Shown here in pieces: positions 1 to 7,819 of a DNA stretch of 37,801 bases. Both the position numbers and the translations under genes were made by a program. The stretch covers positions 1-37,801 of the forward strand of contig CALBGO010000086.1 in the NCBI GenBank assembly GCA_937894585.1, given 5' to 3'. This stretch comes from an uncultured Eubacterium sp. (lineage in GTDB: Bacteria > Bacillota > Clostridia > Peptostreptococcales > Anaerovoracaceae). The notes beneath the pieces were generated by a model that worked only from the letters and a program-made list of their open reading frames with translations, was not told the origin of the DNA and did no database searches. The first letter of the stretch is position 1, and every line of letters starts with the position of its first letter.

Positions 1-306
1 CCGTACGTACGGTGCAATGGGAGGGTGAGAAAAATTCCTCACTCTACCCTATTTAAAGAAAACCCGGGAGGCGCCGGCGGTTCTTCAGTTATAATAAGGT
101 ATGGCGCAGAAGATTGCGGCTCGCCTTATCTGCGCCCTGTCTGCAGGCTGCACAGCTGAAACTGCATAGCTGAAATTGCCCTTTACACAAGGTCGTGCTC
201 ACTCCCAAACAAAAAGTTATATTATCTAAAAAATAATTTGACAATGCGGTATGAATTGGTTACAATGGTAGTTGAACGCAAAGAGTAAGGAAAAGGGAGA
301 GTTTTG
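1..306. other. Leading non-coding stretch with hairpins
   Basis: No convincing gene is seen here. It opens with a perfect 12-bp palindrome (1-12). A hairpin pairs 8-bp arms around AAAAATTC at about 22-45. Between 94 and 136 two mutually exclusive pairings are possible: ATAAGG (94-99) with CCTTAT (124-129), or GGCGCAGA (103-110) with TCTGCGCC (129-136). The last 70 bases hold a sigma-A promoter, listed separately. The hairpin part may be the 3' untranslated end of an upstream gene outside the window. Confidence 0.4.
238..266 (+). promoter_or_regulatory. Sigma-A promoter for the P-loop ATPase gene
   Basis: TTGACA (238-243, 6/6), a 17-base spacer and TACAAT (261-266, 5/6) form a near-consensus housekeeping promoter. 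It lies 41 bases before the start codon. It could also drive the following oxidoreductase operon by readthrough. Confidence 0.75.
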
Positions 307-1005
307 ATGGAAAATACTTTGAAAAAATTACTGAAAACCAGGAAAAACTTTGTCTTTGTCGGCGAGGCAGGCTGCGGAAAAAGCGAAATAGCAATAAATT
401 TTGCGGTGAAACTTGCCGAAATCAGTGACAGACCGGTTCATTTTTTCGATATGGACCAGACAAAACCGCTTTTTAGATCCAGAGATGTCTGCGACATACT
501 GGAGAAAAAGAAGGTGCATTTTCATTACGAGGATCAGTTCTTCGATGCGCCGACTATGGTCGGCGGCGTGCGGGAACATCTTGCCGACGAAAATGCTGTG
601 GTTGTCATGGATGTAGGCGGCGATCATCTGGGAGCAAGGCTCATTGGAGGATTTTCGGATATTCTCAACAGATCGTATACGCAGAATTTCTTTGTTATCA
701 ATTCTTACAGACCGTGGTCGAGAGAGCTGGTGACCATCGACGGCACGATGGCAAGAGTGCTGGGAATGGCGCATATTGCCCTGGAGAACATTTCCGTCAT
801 GAGCAACCCGAACCTGGGCGTGAGCACGACTGCCGAAGAAGTGCTGGAAGGTCATGCACAGCTTAAGGATATGATAGAGGAATATTTGCCGGTGGAATAC
901 CTGTGCGCGCAGAAACATCTGTGTCCGCAGATTGAGGGAAAAACAGACATACATCTGCTGCCTGTGGATCTCTATCTGACTTACGAATGGGTTGAAACTG
1001 AATAG
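307..1005 (+). CDS. P-loop ATPase of unknown role next to 2-oxoacid oxidoreductase operon
   Basis: A 232-residue cytosolic protein with an N-terminal Walker A loop, GEAGCGKS, at about residues 19-26. Two later aspartate-rich strands (FFDMDQ and VVVMDVGGD) resemble the deviant Walker/MinD-SIMIBI class of nucleotide-binding proteins. No membrane segment or extra domain is visible. ATG at 307 is preferred over the in-frame TTG at 304, since a GGGAGA ribosome site sits about five bases upstream. It lies 165 bases before the ferredoxin subunit gene on the same strand. The location suggests a maturation or regulatory ATPase for that enzyme, by inference only. Its exact family was not recognised. 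Confidence 0.75.
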   Translation: MENTLKKLLKTRKNFVFVGEAGCGKSEIAINFAVKLAEISDRPVHFFDMDQTKPLFRSRDVCDILEKKKVHFHYEDQFFDAPTMVGGVREHLADENAVVVMDVGGDHLGARLIGGFSDILNRSYTQNFFVINSYRPWSRELVTIDGTMARVLGMAHIALENISVMSNPNLGVSTTAEEVLEGHAQLKDMIEEYLPVEYLCAQKHLCPQIEGKTDIHLLPVDLYLTYEWVETE

Positions 1006-1121
1006 ACCGTCAAACAGACGGCTTTCTGCAGATCGGGAAAGTCGAAAAATATGTGTACGAAGTAAACGAAATATGTCAGCATACCCGAACCATAATTTCC
1101 GGGTTATAAATAAAAGAGATT

Positions 1122-1141
1122 GCGGCAAGCTTTTCTGCCGC
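1122..1141 (+). promoter_or_regulatory. Leader stem-loop before the oxidoreductase operon
   Basis: GCGGCA (1122-1127) pairs perfectly with TGCCGC (1136-1141) around an 8-base loop. It ends 15 bases before the AGGAGG ribosome site at 1157-1162. A second weaker hairpin (about 1081-1107) lies upstream. It may protect the mRNA 5' end; no known riboswitch was recognised. Confidence 0.35.
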
Positions 1142-1170
1142 GTCAGTCATATCAACAGGAGGTAATGAAT

Positions 1171-1386
1171 ATGGCAAAAGGAAAAGTTGAAATCAGGGCA
1201 GAGAGCTGTAAGAGCTGCGGCTACTGTGTAATGTACTGCCCGAAGAAAGTGCTCGCTGTCGGCGAAAAGGTAAATGCAAAAGGTTATCAGTATGTAGTAG
1301 CCGCAAATCCGGAGGAATGTATCGGCTGCGCTTCATGCGGCGTGGTATGTCCGGAAGCAGCGATTGAAGTTTATAGGGAGGTTTAA
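1171..1386 (+). CDS. korD: 2-oxoacid:ferredoxin oxidoreductase, delta (2[4Fe-4S] ferredoxin) subunit
   Basis: A 71-residue ferredoxin-like subunit that carries electrons from the TPP site to soluble ferredoxin. It has two CxxCxxCxxxC-type clusters: C13-C16-C19-C23, and a second set in CIGCASCGVVCP near residues 49-59. The start at 1171 is eight bases after AGGAGG; the ATG at 1165 is too close to the ribosome site. It ends one base before the alpha gene. The delta-alpha-beta-gamma order matches the Kor/Vor type of archaeal and clostridial 2-oxoacid oxidoreductases. In this setting it would oxidise the 2-oxoacids left after amino acid deamination. Confidence 0.9.
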   Translation: MAKGKVEIRAESCKSCGYCVMYCPKKVLAVGEKVNAKGYQYVVAANPEECIGCASCGVVCPEAAIEVYREV

Positions 1387-1387
1387 G

Positions 1388-2464
1388 ATGGCAAGAGTAT
1401 TTATGAAAGGCTGCGAAGCGATTGCTGAAGCAGCGGTAAGAGCAGGATGCAGATTCTTTGCCGGATACCCGATCACTCCGCAGAACGAGATTCCGGAGTA
1501 TTTTGCAAGAAGAATGCCGGATGTAGACGGTGTTTTTGTACAGGGCGAAAGTGAAATCGCATCCGTAAATATGCTGTACGGTTCGGTGCAGACAGGGACC
1601 AGAGCGATGAGCTCCTCCTCCAGTACAGGTATCAGCCTTTACAGCGAAGGCGTTTCCTATTGTGCTGCTGCCCGTCTTCCGATTGTATATGTCAATGTAG
1701 GAAGAGGCGGCCCGGGAATCGGTGCAATCCAACCGGCACAGCAGGACTATATGCAGGCTACCAAGGCTTCCGGAAACGGCGGATTCCAGATGATCGTACT
1801 GGCGCCGTCCACCGTGCAGGAAGCAGTGGATATGACTTACGAAGCATTTGATCTTGCAGCGAGAGACAACAACCCGGTTCTGATTCTGACAGACGGTGTA
1901 CTGGGAACTATGATGGAACCGGTTGTACTGCCTGAAATGAAATCACAGGAAGAGGTTGCTGAGATGAAAGCTGCCAGAAGAAGCATTTCCGCAGTAGGTC
2001 ATATGCCTTCCGAGCAGGTAAGAATCCTGCCGGGCGGTATCGGCGACGGCTGGGAAAAGACCAACATCGAAACTGCGAAATTATATAAAACATGGGATAA
2101 GGACATCAGAGTGGAAGAAATTATGACTGATGACGCAGAAATTATCCTGACTGCATACGGCATTTCTGCCCGCATCTGCAAAGTTGCGGTGAAGAAACTG
2201 AGAGAAGAAGGAATCAAAGCAGGCATGATCAGACCTGTTACTATTTCTCCATTCCCGTATGCATCTTTTGAAAATCTTGACTTTAACAGAGTGAAAGGCA
2301 TTTTAGATGTGGAAATGTCAATTCCGGCTCAGATGAGATGGGATGTGGACCATGCTGTACACGGCAGATGTCCGATCAAGGAATGCCTGCGTTCCGGCGG
2401 TCAGATTATGACTTTGGGGCAGGTAATGGATGCAGCGCATGAGCTGGCAAAGGAGGTATTATAA
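1388..2464 (+). CDS. korA: 2-oxoacid:ferredoxin oxidoreductase, alpha subunit (VorB/KorA type)
   Basis: A 358-residue alpha chain, part of the transketolase-like core that decarboxylates a 2-oxoacid to an acyl-CoA. The N-terminal pyrimidine-binding domain contains the family motif GYPITPQNEIPEY (about residues 27-39), the VQGESEIAS segment and an SSSSTG loop. The C-terminal region resembles the domain II ligand-binding part of PorA/VorB. The sequence most resembles proteins labelled VorB (2-oxoisovalerate type), but the substrate cannot be fixed by reading. ATG at 1388 follows the GGAGG at 1378-1382. Its stop overlaps the next start as TAATG, indicating translational coupling. Confidence 0.88.
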   Translation: MARVFMKGCEAIAEAAVRAGCRFFAGYPITPQNEIPEYFARRMPDVDGVFVQGESEIASVNMLYGSVQTGTRAMSSSSSTGISLYSEGVSYCAAARLPIVYVNVGRGGPGIGAIQPAQQDYMQATKASGNGGFQMIVLAPSTVQEAVDMTYEAFDLAARDNNPVLILTDGVLGTMMEPVVLPEMKSQEEVAEMKAARRSISAVGHMPSEQVRILPGGIGDGWEKTNIETAKLYKTWDKDIRVEEIMTDDAEIILTAYGISARICKVAVKKLREEGIKAGMIRPVTISPFPYASFENLDFNRVKGILDVEMSIPAQMRWDVDHAVHGRCPIKECLRSGGQIMTLGQVMDAAHELAKEVL

Positions 2465-3219
2465 TGGCAATGGAAAAAGTATATAAAAGAACCATTGGTA
2501 TCAAGCCTGACTTCGTAAACGGCTTTTGTCCGGGCTGCATGCACGGCACTGTACACAAGCTGATCGGTGAAGTTGTGGAAGAACTGGGTATGCTGGATAA
2601 GCTGGTACGCTGCGAAGGCGTCGGCTGCTGCGGTCTGGGTCAGCTGTATGTAACCCATGACCTGAATATTTCCGCCCACGGAAGAGCCTGCGCTGTTGCA
2701 ACAGGTCTTAAGAGATCCAATCCGGATTCTCTGGTTTACACTTATCAGGGAGACGGGGACCTGGCTTCCATCGGTCTGGGCGAAACGATGTCTGCAGCCA
2801 ACAGAGGCGAAAACATTACAGTCATCTTCATCAATAATGGTATTTACGGTATGACCGGCGGTCAGATGGCGCCGACAACACTGCTGGGTATGAAGGCGAC
2901 AACTGCGCCGAAGGGAAGAAATGCGGAAGAACACGGCTATCCGATGCATATGTGTGAAATCATGAATCAGCTGACAGCTCCGTATTATCTGGAAAGAACC
3001 ACCTGCGATACACCGGCTAATGTGCGCAAAACAAAGGCTGCCATCAAAAAGGCTTTTCAGAATCAGATTGATGGAAAGGGCTTTTCTATGGTTGAAATCG
3101 TTACTACCTGCCCGACAAACTGGGGTCTTGATCCGATTAAGGCACTGGATTTTCTGCATGACAATATGCTGAAGGAATATCCGCTGGGCGTAATCAGAGA
3201 TAAATCAAAGGAGGAATAA
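2464..3219 (+). CDS. korB: 2-oxoacid:ferredoxin oxidoreductase, beta (TPP-binding) subunit
   Basis: A 251-residue subunit binding thiamine pyrophosphate and Mg2+. The TPP motif is visible as GDGDLASIG followed about 20 residues later by VIFINNGIYGMTGGQ. CPGCMHG near residue 20 is the usual N-terminal cysteine motif of this subunit. The start overlaps the alpha stop by one base and is preceded by GGAGG. Length and order are normal for the four-subunit enzyme. Confidence 0.92.
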   Translation: MAMEKVYKRTIGIKPDFVNGFCPGCMHGTVHKLIGEVVEELGMLDKLVRCEGVGCCGLGQLYVTHDLNISAHGRACAVATGLKRSNPDSLVYTYQGDGDLASIGLGETMSAANRGENITVIFINNGIYGMTGGQMAPTTLLGMKATTAPKGRNAEEHGYPMHMCEIMNQLTAPYYLERTTCDTPANVRKTKAAIKKAFQNQIDGKGFSMVEIVTTCPTNWGLDPIKALDFLHDNMLKEYPLGVIRDKSKEE

Positions 3220-3221
3220 TC

Positions 3222-3773
3222 ATGGAAAGAAATTTACTTGTTGCCGGATTCGGCGGACAGGGCGTCATGATGCTGGGAACTCTTTTGGCACAGGCAACTT
3301 GCGAATCAACAGATAAACATGTTACATATTTCCCTTCCTACGGTGCTGAAATGCGCGGAGGTACTGCGAACTGCTATGTTGTAATCTCCGACGATGAGAT
3401 CGGTGCGCCGATTATGGATGCTTGTGAAGATTTGATTGTTATGAACGATCCTTCTCTGAACAAGTTTATCGGAAAGCTGAAACCGGGCGGAACACTGTTT
3501 ATTAACAGCTCTATCGTACATTCCGATCCGGGCAGAGACGATATCACAGTTGTGAAAGCGCCTGTAACAGAAATGTCTCTGGAAATGGGAAATCCTAAAG
3601 TCCTGAACATCATTATGCTTGGCGTTTACATCGGCTACACCGAAGTTGTATCCGAAGAAGTCATTCTGGAAGGCATTAGAAATAAGATTGGAAAGAAAAA
3701 ACCGCAGCTGTTGCCGCTGAACGAAGAAGCCTTTGCAAAAGGCCTTGCCATCGGCAAAGCTGCAAGAAAGTAA
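3222..3773 (+). CDS. korC: 2-oxoacid:ferredoxin oxidoreductase, gamma subunit
   Basis: A 183-residue gamma subunit. The N-terminal glycine-rich GFGGQGVMMLG and the downstream YGAEMRGGTANC are hallmark motifs of the pyruvate/ketoisovalerate oxidoreductase catalytic gamma domain. It starts two bases after the beta stop behind GGAGG and is the last gene of the operon. A bidirectional terminator follows within 40 bases. Confidence 0.92.
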   Translation: MERNLLVAGFGGQGVMMLGTLLAQATCESTDKHVTYFPSYGAEMRGGTANCYVVISDDEIGAPIMDACEDLIVMNDPSLNKFIGKLKPGGTLFINSSIVHSDPGRDDITVVKAPVTEMSLEMGNPKVLNIIMLGVYIGYTEVVSEEVILEGIRNKIGKKKPQLLPLNEEAFAKGLAIGKAARK

Positions 3774-3810
3774 CTTTATTGCGAAGCTCAATATCTGTTA
3801 TGTAATCTAT

Positions 3811-3852
3811 AAAAAGTAAAGAGGACCATTTATGTGGTCCTCTTTACTTTTT
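3811..3852. terminator. Bidirectional intrinsic terminator between convergent operons
   Basis: Two perfect 18-base arms (3811-3828 and 3835-3852) enclose a 6-base loop. They begin with A5 and end with T5, so each strand reads as stem plus U-tract. It ends both the oxidoreductase operon and the convergent serine dehydratase-like gene. The stop codon of the latter (3844-3846) and its last two lysine codons lie inside the arm. Confidence 0.9.
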
Positions 3853-5325
3853 CGGTTTAAAAGCATCAGTATAGAATGTTCCTGCCCTGTTACAGGGTTT
3901 TATATTTTTTCCGACTTCTAACATCAAATCGACTACAGTGTCCAGCGGGAGAATAGAATCCAGGCCGCCAAGCGCAGCGTTTGCGCAGGTTATTGCGGTA
4001 GGAACGGCAGTCATATTACGGAGTATGCAGGGAACTTGAACATAACCGTCAATCGGATTGCAGACAAGACCCAATACGCTTTGCCCGCCTAACGATGCAG
4101 CTTTTTCGACTGTCTTAGGGCAATCGGTAAGCATAGATGTCAGTGCGGCTGCTGCCATTGAAATAGCAACGCCGATTTCTGCCTGACACCCGATGGAGCC
4201 GGAATAATGAGTCGGGTAATAAAAAAGTCCGAATAAACCGGCAACAAGAAGCGCCTCTATCTGCTTTCGATGGGAAAACCCCAGGCTTTTAGCTGTGTTT
4301 AGGATAGCGGCGGGGACAATGCCGGAAGCGCCGCCTGTGGGCATGCAGATGATTTTTCCGTGACTGTTGCTGAACTCCATAATGCTGAGAGCGTCCAGAC
4401 AGCCGGTATCAGCTGTCCCTAAAGGAATGAGGTTTCCTTGCTTGAGAGCAGACATATATTGAGGAGTTTTGGGCGTGGTAACGCCGCTGAAGGATAGCCC
4501 GGGATTTTTTCCGTATTGAATGGAATCGACGGCTATTTGGTAGATTGTTTTCGCATATGCCCAGAGCTGATCATCTGATGCTTTTACAATACTTTTTTCA
4601 TAATCCAAAGCAAGCTCCCATAAAGGCAGGCCGCTTTCTTCAGCCAGTTGAACAAGTTCTACAGCATTGGAAAAAGGCGGCGTTGGAATTTCCTTACAGG
4701 CGAAAGGAAAGACCGGGCTGAGAATTGCTGTGCGAAAGACCGCTTGGTCGGTCATGGCATCTTTCGCCTTTTTTCCGGCGTTTTCTTTTGTAATGCCTTC
4801 TGTGGTACAGTGAGGAGTTCCGTCATGGGAAAAAGTAACCAGTGTATAAGATTTACCGTCTAACGAAACAGGGTGTCCGTTCAGCGCTGTGATTTCTATT
4901 TCACCGCCGCCCCAGGAAACCGCTGTAAGAGTCAGTGTGTGGGTTTGCCCGGAAATTAAAATTTCGCCCATTTCTGAGGGGTAAGTCGGTATGGTTGAAG
5001 AAAAATCAAAAGAAAGATGCAAATTGTCTTTTTCGGCATCGGGATAGGAATTTTCGAGATTATATGTAAAAAGATCTTTTCCTAAAAGTCCTGCAATTGT
5101 TCCGAGATCACTCTGCATGCTGAAAAAGGTATCTGCATAACCGCCGGATTCTGCCATCGTCATAGAAAAGGATACCGGTTTTTCCGCAAGGAGCTGCCTG
5201 CAGAGAACGGCAATGCGAAAAGGTCCGCATGTATTGGAACTGGAAGGACCGGGGGTAATGGGCGAAAGCACATCGTTAAAAATGCCGGGGTGTTTTTTAT
5301 GAATAGAATTTGACTGTATACTCAT
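3844..5325 (-). CDS. Fe-S L-serine dehydratase-like enzyme, fused beta-alpha chain
   Basis: A 493-residue cytosolic protein with the small (beta) domain first and the large (alpha) domain after it, as in one-chain SdaA/SdaB enzymes that make pyruvate and ammonia from serine. Cluster cysteines are recognisable at C380 (GCQAEIG), C422 (GLVCNP) and C433 (VPC), and MPTGGASGIVPA is the glycine-rich active-site loop. The usual N-terminal SSSHTxGP signature reads SSSNTCGP (residues 28-35), replacing the conserved histidine with asparagine. Several hydrophilic insertions lie between residues 90 and 190. It could act on another beta-hydroxy or beta-substituted amino acid. ATG at 5325 has AAGGAA six bases upstream. 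Confidence 0.8.
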   Translation of the reverse strand: MSIQSNSIHKKHPGIFNDVLSPITPGPSSSNTCGPFRIAVLCRQLLAEKPVSFSMTMAESGGYADTFFSMQSDLGTIAGLLGKDLFTYNLENSYPDAEKDNLHLSFDFSSTIPTYPSEMGEILISGQTHTLTLTAVSWGGGEIEITALNGHPVSLDGKSYTLVTFSHDGTPHCTTEGITKENAGKKAKDAMTDQAVFRTAILSPVFPFACKEIPTPPFSNAVELVQLAEESGLPLWELALDYEKSIVKASDDQLWAYAKTIYQIAVDSIQYGKNPGLSFSGVTTPKTPQYMSALKQGNLIPLGTADTGCLDALSIMEFSNSHGKIICMPTGGASGIVPAAILNTAKSLGFSHRKQIEALLVAGLFGLFYYPTHYSGSIGCQAEIGVAISMAAAALTSMLTDCPKTVEKAASLGGQSVLGLVCNPIDGYVQVPCILRNMTAVPTAITCANAALGGLDSILPLDTVVDLMLEVGKNIKPCNRAGTFYTDAFKPKK

Positions 5326-5394
5326 ATTTGTTCCTTCTTTTTGTATCGTATTTAAAACAGCTTTTCTACATTATATCGCAAAAGCTTATTTTTG

Positions 5395-5418
5395 GGATAG
5401 ACAAAAAACTGTCTATCC
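5395..5418. promoter_or_regulatory. Dyad operator in the divergent serine dehydratase/racemase region
   Basis: A perfect inverted repeat, GGATAGACA-N6-TGTCTATCC, with 9-base arms. On the minus strand it lies just upstream of a perfect TATAAT (5375-5370) that lacks a good -35, placing the dyad near -44 of that gene. On the plus strand it lies about 32 bases before a TTGACA. This fits a dimeric regulator, possibly an activator of the dehydratase gene. No regulator gene is adjacent. Confidence 0.6.
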
Positions 5419-5449
5419 TAATGAAAAAAATAATTTGACAGAAATAGAG

Positions 5450-5478
5450 TTGACATATCCTACAGTAACTTTTAGACT
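5450..5478 (+). promoter_or_regulatory. Probable promoter of the racemase-superfamily gene
   Basis: TTGACA (5450-5455) with a 17-base spacer to TAGACT (5473-5478, 4/6). Another TTGACA at 5435 has no matching -10 box. Transcription would begin about 37 bases before the start codon. Confidence 0.45.
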
Positions 5479-5521
5479 GAAAATATAAATACAGGGTCGT
5501 AAAAATATGGAGGGAAAGAAA

Positions 5522-6247
5522 ATGGAGAACAGACCGATTATCGCAATTTTAAGATGGGAACAGGGATTGGTGCCTGAAGGTCTTTTGCAGCTTGAAGCTA
5601 TGCCAGGAAACAGTACGAATCCGGATACCTATCCGTTTCCAATTAAAATGGTGGAAGTTTCCGGCGCATGTGTCGAGACTGTTATTACAAATCCGAGTCA
5701 GAAACTGCTGCAGGATATGGTCTCGATTGTAAAAGAACTGAAAGAAAAGGACGGAATCCGGGCGGTTACTACCAGTTGCGGATTTAATGCTATTTTTCAG
5801 CGTCAGCTTGCCGATTCGGTGGATATTCCGGTTTTAACCTCTTCGTTGCTACAGGTTCCTTTTGTACATAATTTAATTGGAAAAGAAAAAAGTATAGGCA
5901 TTATCACGGCGAATAAAAGCTCCCTGACAACAGAACATATGCGTGCCTGCGGAATTACAGAAGACATGAAAACAGTGGTTTTTGGTCTGGAGAAAGCAAA
6001 GGAGTGGGGCACGATCTTTGATAATCCGGATCAGAAATTCGACGAAAAAATCGTAGAGCAGGAGATTATCGCTACAGCGAAAGAAGGAATCAGGGAATTT
6101 CCTGAAATCGGCGCGATTGTTTTAGAATGCACCGATCTGCCTCCGTTTGCAAAGAAGATCAGCGAAGCAACAGGCCTTCCTGTCTTTGATTACACCACTA
6201 TGATCGGGTATGCGGCACTGGCGCTGGGACAGATAAATATGTATTAA
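5522..6247 (+). CDS. Asp/Glu/hydantoin racemase-superfamily protein
   Basis: A 241-residue protein with the two-cysteine pattern of cofactor-independent racemases: TTSCGFNA in the N-terminal half and LECTDLPP in the C-terminal half, each ending a beta strand of a pseudo-symmetric fold. These enzymes epimerise aspartate, glutamate, hydantoins or allantoin, and relatives include maleate isomerase. The substrate cannot be assigned. GGAGGG (5509-5514) is seven bases before ATG 5522, so this start is preferred to ATG 5507, which overlaps the ribosome site. It is monocistronic and convergent with selD. Confidence 0.75.
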   Translation: MENRPIIAILRWEQGLVPEGLLQLEAMPGNSTNPDTYPFPIKMVEVSGACVETVITNPSQKLLQDMVSIVKELKEKDGIRAVTTSCGFNAIFQRQLADSVDIPVLTSSLLQVPFVHNLIGKEKSIGIITANKSSLTTEHMRACGITEDMKTVVFGLEKAKEWGTIFDNPDQKFDEKIVEQEIIATAKEGIREFPEIGAIVLECTDLPPFAKKISEATGLPVFDYTTMIGYAALALGQINMY

Positions 6248-6251
6248 TAAA

Positions 6252-6281
6252 AAGAGTTTTTGCCCTTCGGCAAAAACTCTT
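6252..6281. terminator. Intrinsic terminator shared by the racemase-like gene and selD
   Basis: Arms of 13 bases (6252-6264 and 6269-6281) pair perfectly around a CTTC tetraloop. Read on the minus strand, the stem is followed by TTTTTATT, a good terminator for selD. On the plus strand the U-tract is poor, so it is weaker there. Confidence 0.8.
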
Positions 6282-6293
6282 AAGACGATTATA

Positions 6294-7328
6294 TTATTCA
6301 GTATAAACATAAGTTCCGGAAAAGTCTTCAACATGGCCGATGACAGAAACAGAAGAAAGATGCTGCTGCATCGTATTGATCAGTCGAAGTCCTTCTTTCT
6401 CGGGAACAGAGATCAGAAGACCTCCGGAAGTCTGAGGATCGAACATAATATCAGTAACGGCAAGCGGTACTTTTTCGGAGAAAGAGGAACTGCAGCCCAT
6501 CCAGGAGCGATTATTATATGCACCTTGAGGAACAATTCCCATCTCAGCCATTTCGACAGCCTGCGGAAGAAACGGCAGGGCGGAGCTGTCAAGAACAAAA
6601 GATTTCCGGCTGCCGGAAGCCATTTCGTAGCTGTGTCCTAAAAGACCAAATCCTGTAATATCGGTACAGCTGCTGACAGGGTAATCCCGCATAATCAGAG
6701 CAGCAGTTTTATTAAGCTCGGTCATCGAGTCAGTAAGTGCCCGGACCGTGGAGGCCGTCAGCAAATCTGCTTTGATTGCTGTATTTAAGATGCCTGTTCC
6801 AAGTGCTTTTGTAAGAATTAAAATATCTCCGGTTTTTGCTCCGGTGTTTTTTAAAACCTTTTCCGGGTGAATGAACCCACTGACGCAAAGGCCGTATTTT
6901 GGCTCGTTATCCTTGATCGTATGACCGCCGCAGATAAGACCGCCGGCTTCTTTGACTTTGCTGTAACCGCCTTTGAGAATTTCTGCTGTAATTTCCTTGT
7001 CTAAATCTTCAGGAATGCAGAGAATATTCATCGCTAATTTTGGGGTGCCTCCCATCGCATAGACATCACTGAAAGAATTTGCAGCGGCAATCTGACCGTA
7101 AGAAAAAGGGTCATCCACAACAGGCGGGAATATATCTACGGTCTGAATGATGGCTGTGGATTCGTTTATTTTGTAAACGGCAGCATCATCGCTGGTTTCG
7201 AAACCTACGATCAGATTCGGGTCCTCGAATTTTGGTAATTGACACAAAACTTGTGTCAGAGCATCGGGCTCTATTTTGGCAGCTCAGCCGCCGTGATGCG
7301 TCAGGGTTGTTAATTTTGTGTGTGACAT
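6294..7328 (-). CDS. selD: Selenide, water dikinase SelD, itself a selenoprotein (UGA at 7284-7286)
   Basis: A 344-residue enzyme making monoselenophosphate from selenide and ATP, the donor for Sec-tRNA synthesis and selenouridine. Reading through an in-frame TGA at codon 15 joins the N-terminus MSHTKLTTLTHHGG-Sec-AAKIEPDAL to the rest, which has TSDDAAVYK, DPFSYGQIAAANSFSDVYAMGG and the C-terminal DPQTSGGLL motif. The catalytic Cys/Sec-Gly/Ala-x-Lys position is therefore selenocysteine. ATG at 7328 is seven bases after GGGAGG. Calling it from the internal ATG at 7247 would lose the catalytic residue. It is transcribed from a strong promoter, divergent from grdX. Confidence 0.93.
7240..7272 (-). 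promoter_or_regulatory. Candidate SECIS hairpins of selD
   Basis: Downstream of the UGA, minus-strand AGAGC-CCGAT-GCTCT (7272-7258) starts 11 bases after the UGA, with its apical loop about 16 bases away and a G in the loop. This fits bacterial SECIS geometry. A second perfect 8-bp hairpin with a GTT loop (7258-7240) follows directly and may stack on it. Which one SelB recognises cannot be told by reading. Confidence 0.5.
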
Positions 7329-7361
7329 AAAGTTGCCTCCCTTCGAATATAATCTACGCTT

Positions 7362-7390
7362 ATTATATAGGCTTTTTCTGATATTGACAA
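7362..7390 (-). promoter_or_regulatory. Strong sigma-A promoter of selD
   Basis: On the minus strand, TTGTCA (7390-7385, 5/6), a 17-base spacer and a perfect TATAAT (7367-7362). It lies 34 bases before the selD start codon. Confidence 0.8.
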
Positions 7391-7433
7391 CATTAAATAT
7401 ATGCACCTGCAATAGGAGGAACTGTAATCTGAA

Positions 7434-7817
7434 ATGAAACCGGTAATTATAACAAACAATCCGAAAGTACAAGAAAAATACAATACAGAGTTTAAAGTGA
7501 TATTTCGTCCTGAGCTTGATCAGACAGACATTCTGAAAGAGGCGAGAGATTATATTCATTTGGGCGCAAGGCTGATCATGCACCCTATGATGGGGAGGAT
7601 CAAGCCCCATGAAACGCCGTACAAATCGGTTTTCCTGCAGACCGGCGGGAGCGATACGCATTTTGACAGTATTTTAATGATTGAGGACAGCCTTCTTGAA
7701 ACAGAAAAATTTCTGAAGCATACGGCGGGAGTCAAATATGATGATACTCTGTTAGACGATTTACAGTTTATTGATCTGCAGCTTCTCGGCAGCGGAATAG
7801 AGGAGTTTAGGAGGTAG
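7434..7817 (+). CDS. grdX: GrdX family protein
   Basis: A 127-residue small cytosolic protein matching GrdX, a protein of unknown function commonly found at the head of glycine/sarcosine/betaine reductase clusters. The N-terminal IITNNPKV and central GARLIMHPMMGRIKPHETPYK are the recognisable conserved parts. Its ribosome site (AGGAGG, 7414-7419) is 14 bases from ATG 7434, an unusually long spacing, and an upstream in-frame stop at 7425 excludes an earlier start. It ends two bases before the sigma-54 activator gene, so the two are co-transcribed. Confidence 0.8.
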   Translation: MKPVIITNNPKVQEKYNTEFKVIFRPELDQTDILKEARDYIHLGARLIMHPMMGRIKPHETPYKSVFLQTGGSDTHFDSILMIEDSLLETEKFLKHTAGVKYDDTLLDDLQFIDLQLLGSGIEEFRR

Positions 7818-7819
7818 CT

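Noticed and set aside
1007..1021. CCGTC/GACGG hairpin after the P-loop ATPase gene as a terminator
   Set aside because: Only five base pairs and a broken T-run, too weak to call.
328..1128. Long open frame on the minus strand opposite the P-loop ATPase gene
   Set aside because: No ribosome site, no recognisable family, low-complexity Cys/His/Phe-rich product; it is a shadow of the plus-strand gene.
2401..3159. 252-codon minus-strand frame opposite the TPP subunit gene
   Set aside because: It mirrors a strongly conserved coding gene and has no motif or start signal of its own.
5435..5440. First TTGACA upstream of the racemase-like gene as its -35 box
   Set aside because: No -10-like hexamer at 16-18 bases; the second TTGACA at 5450 fits better.
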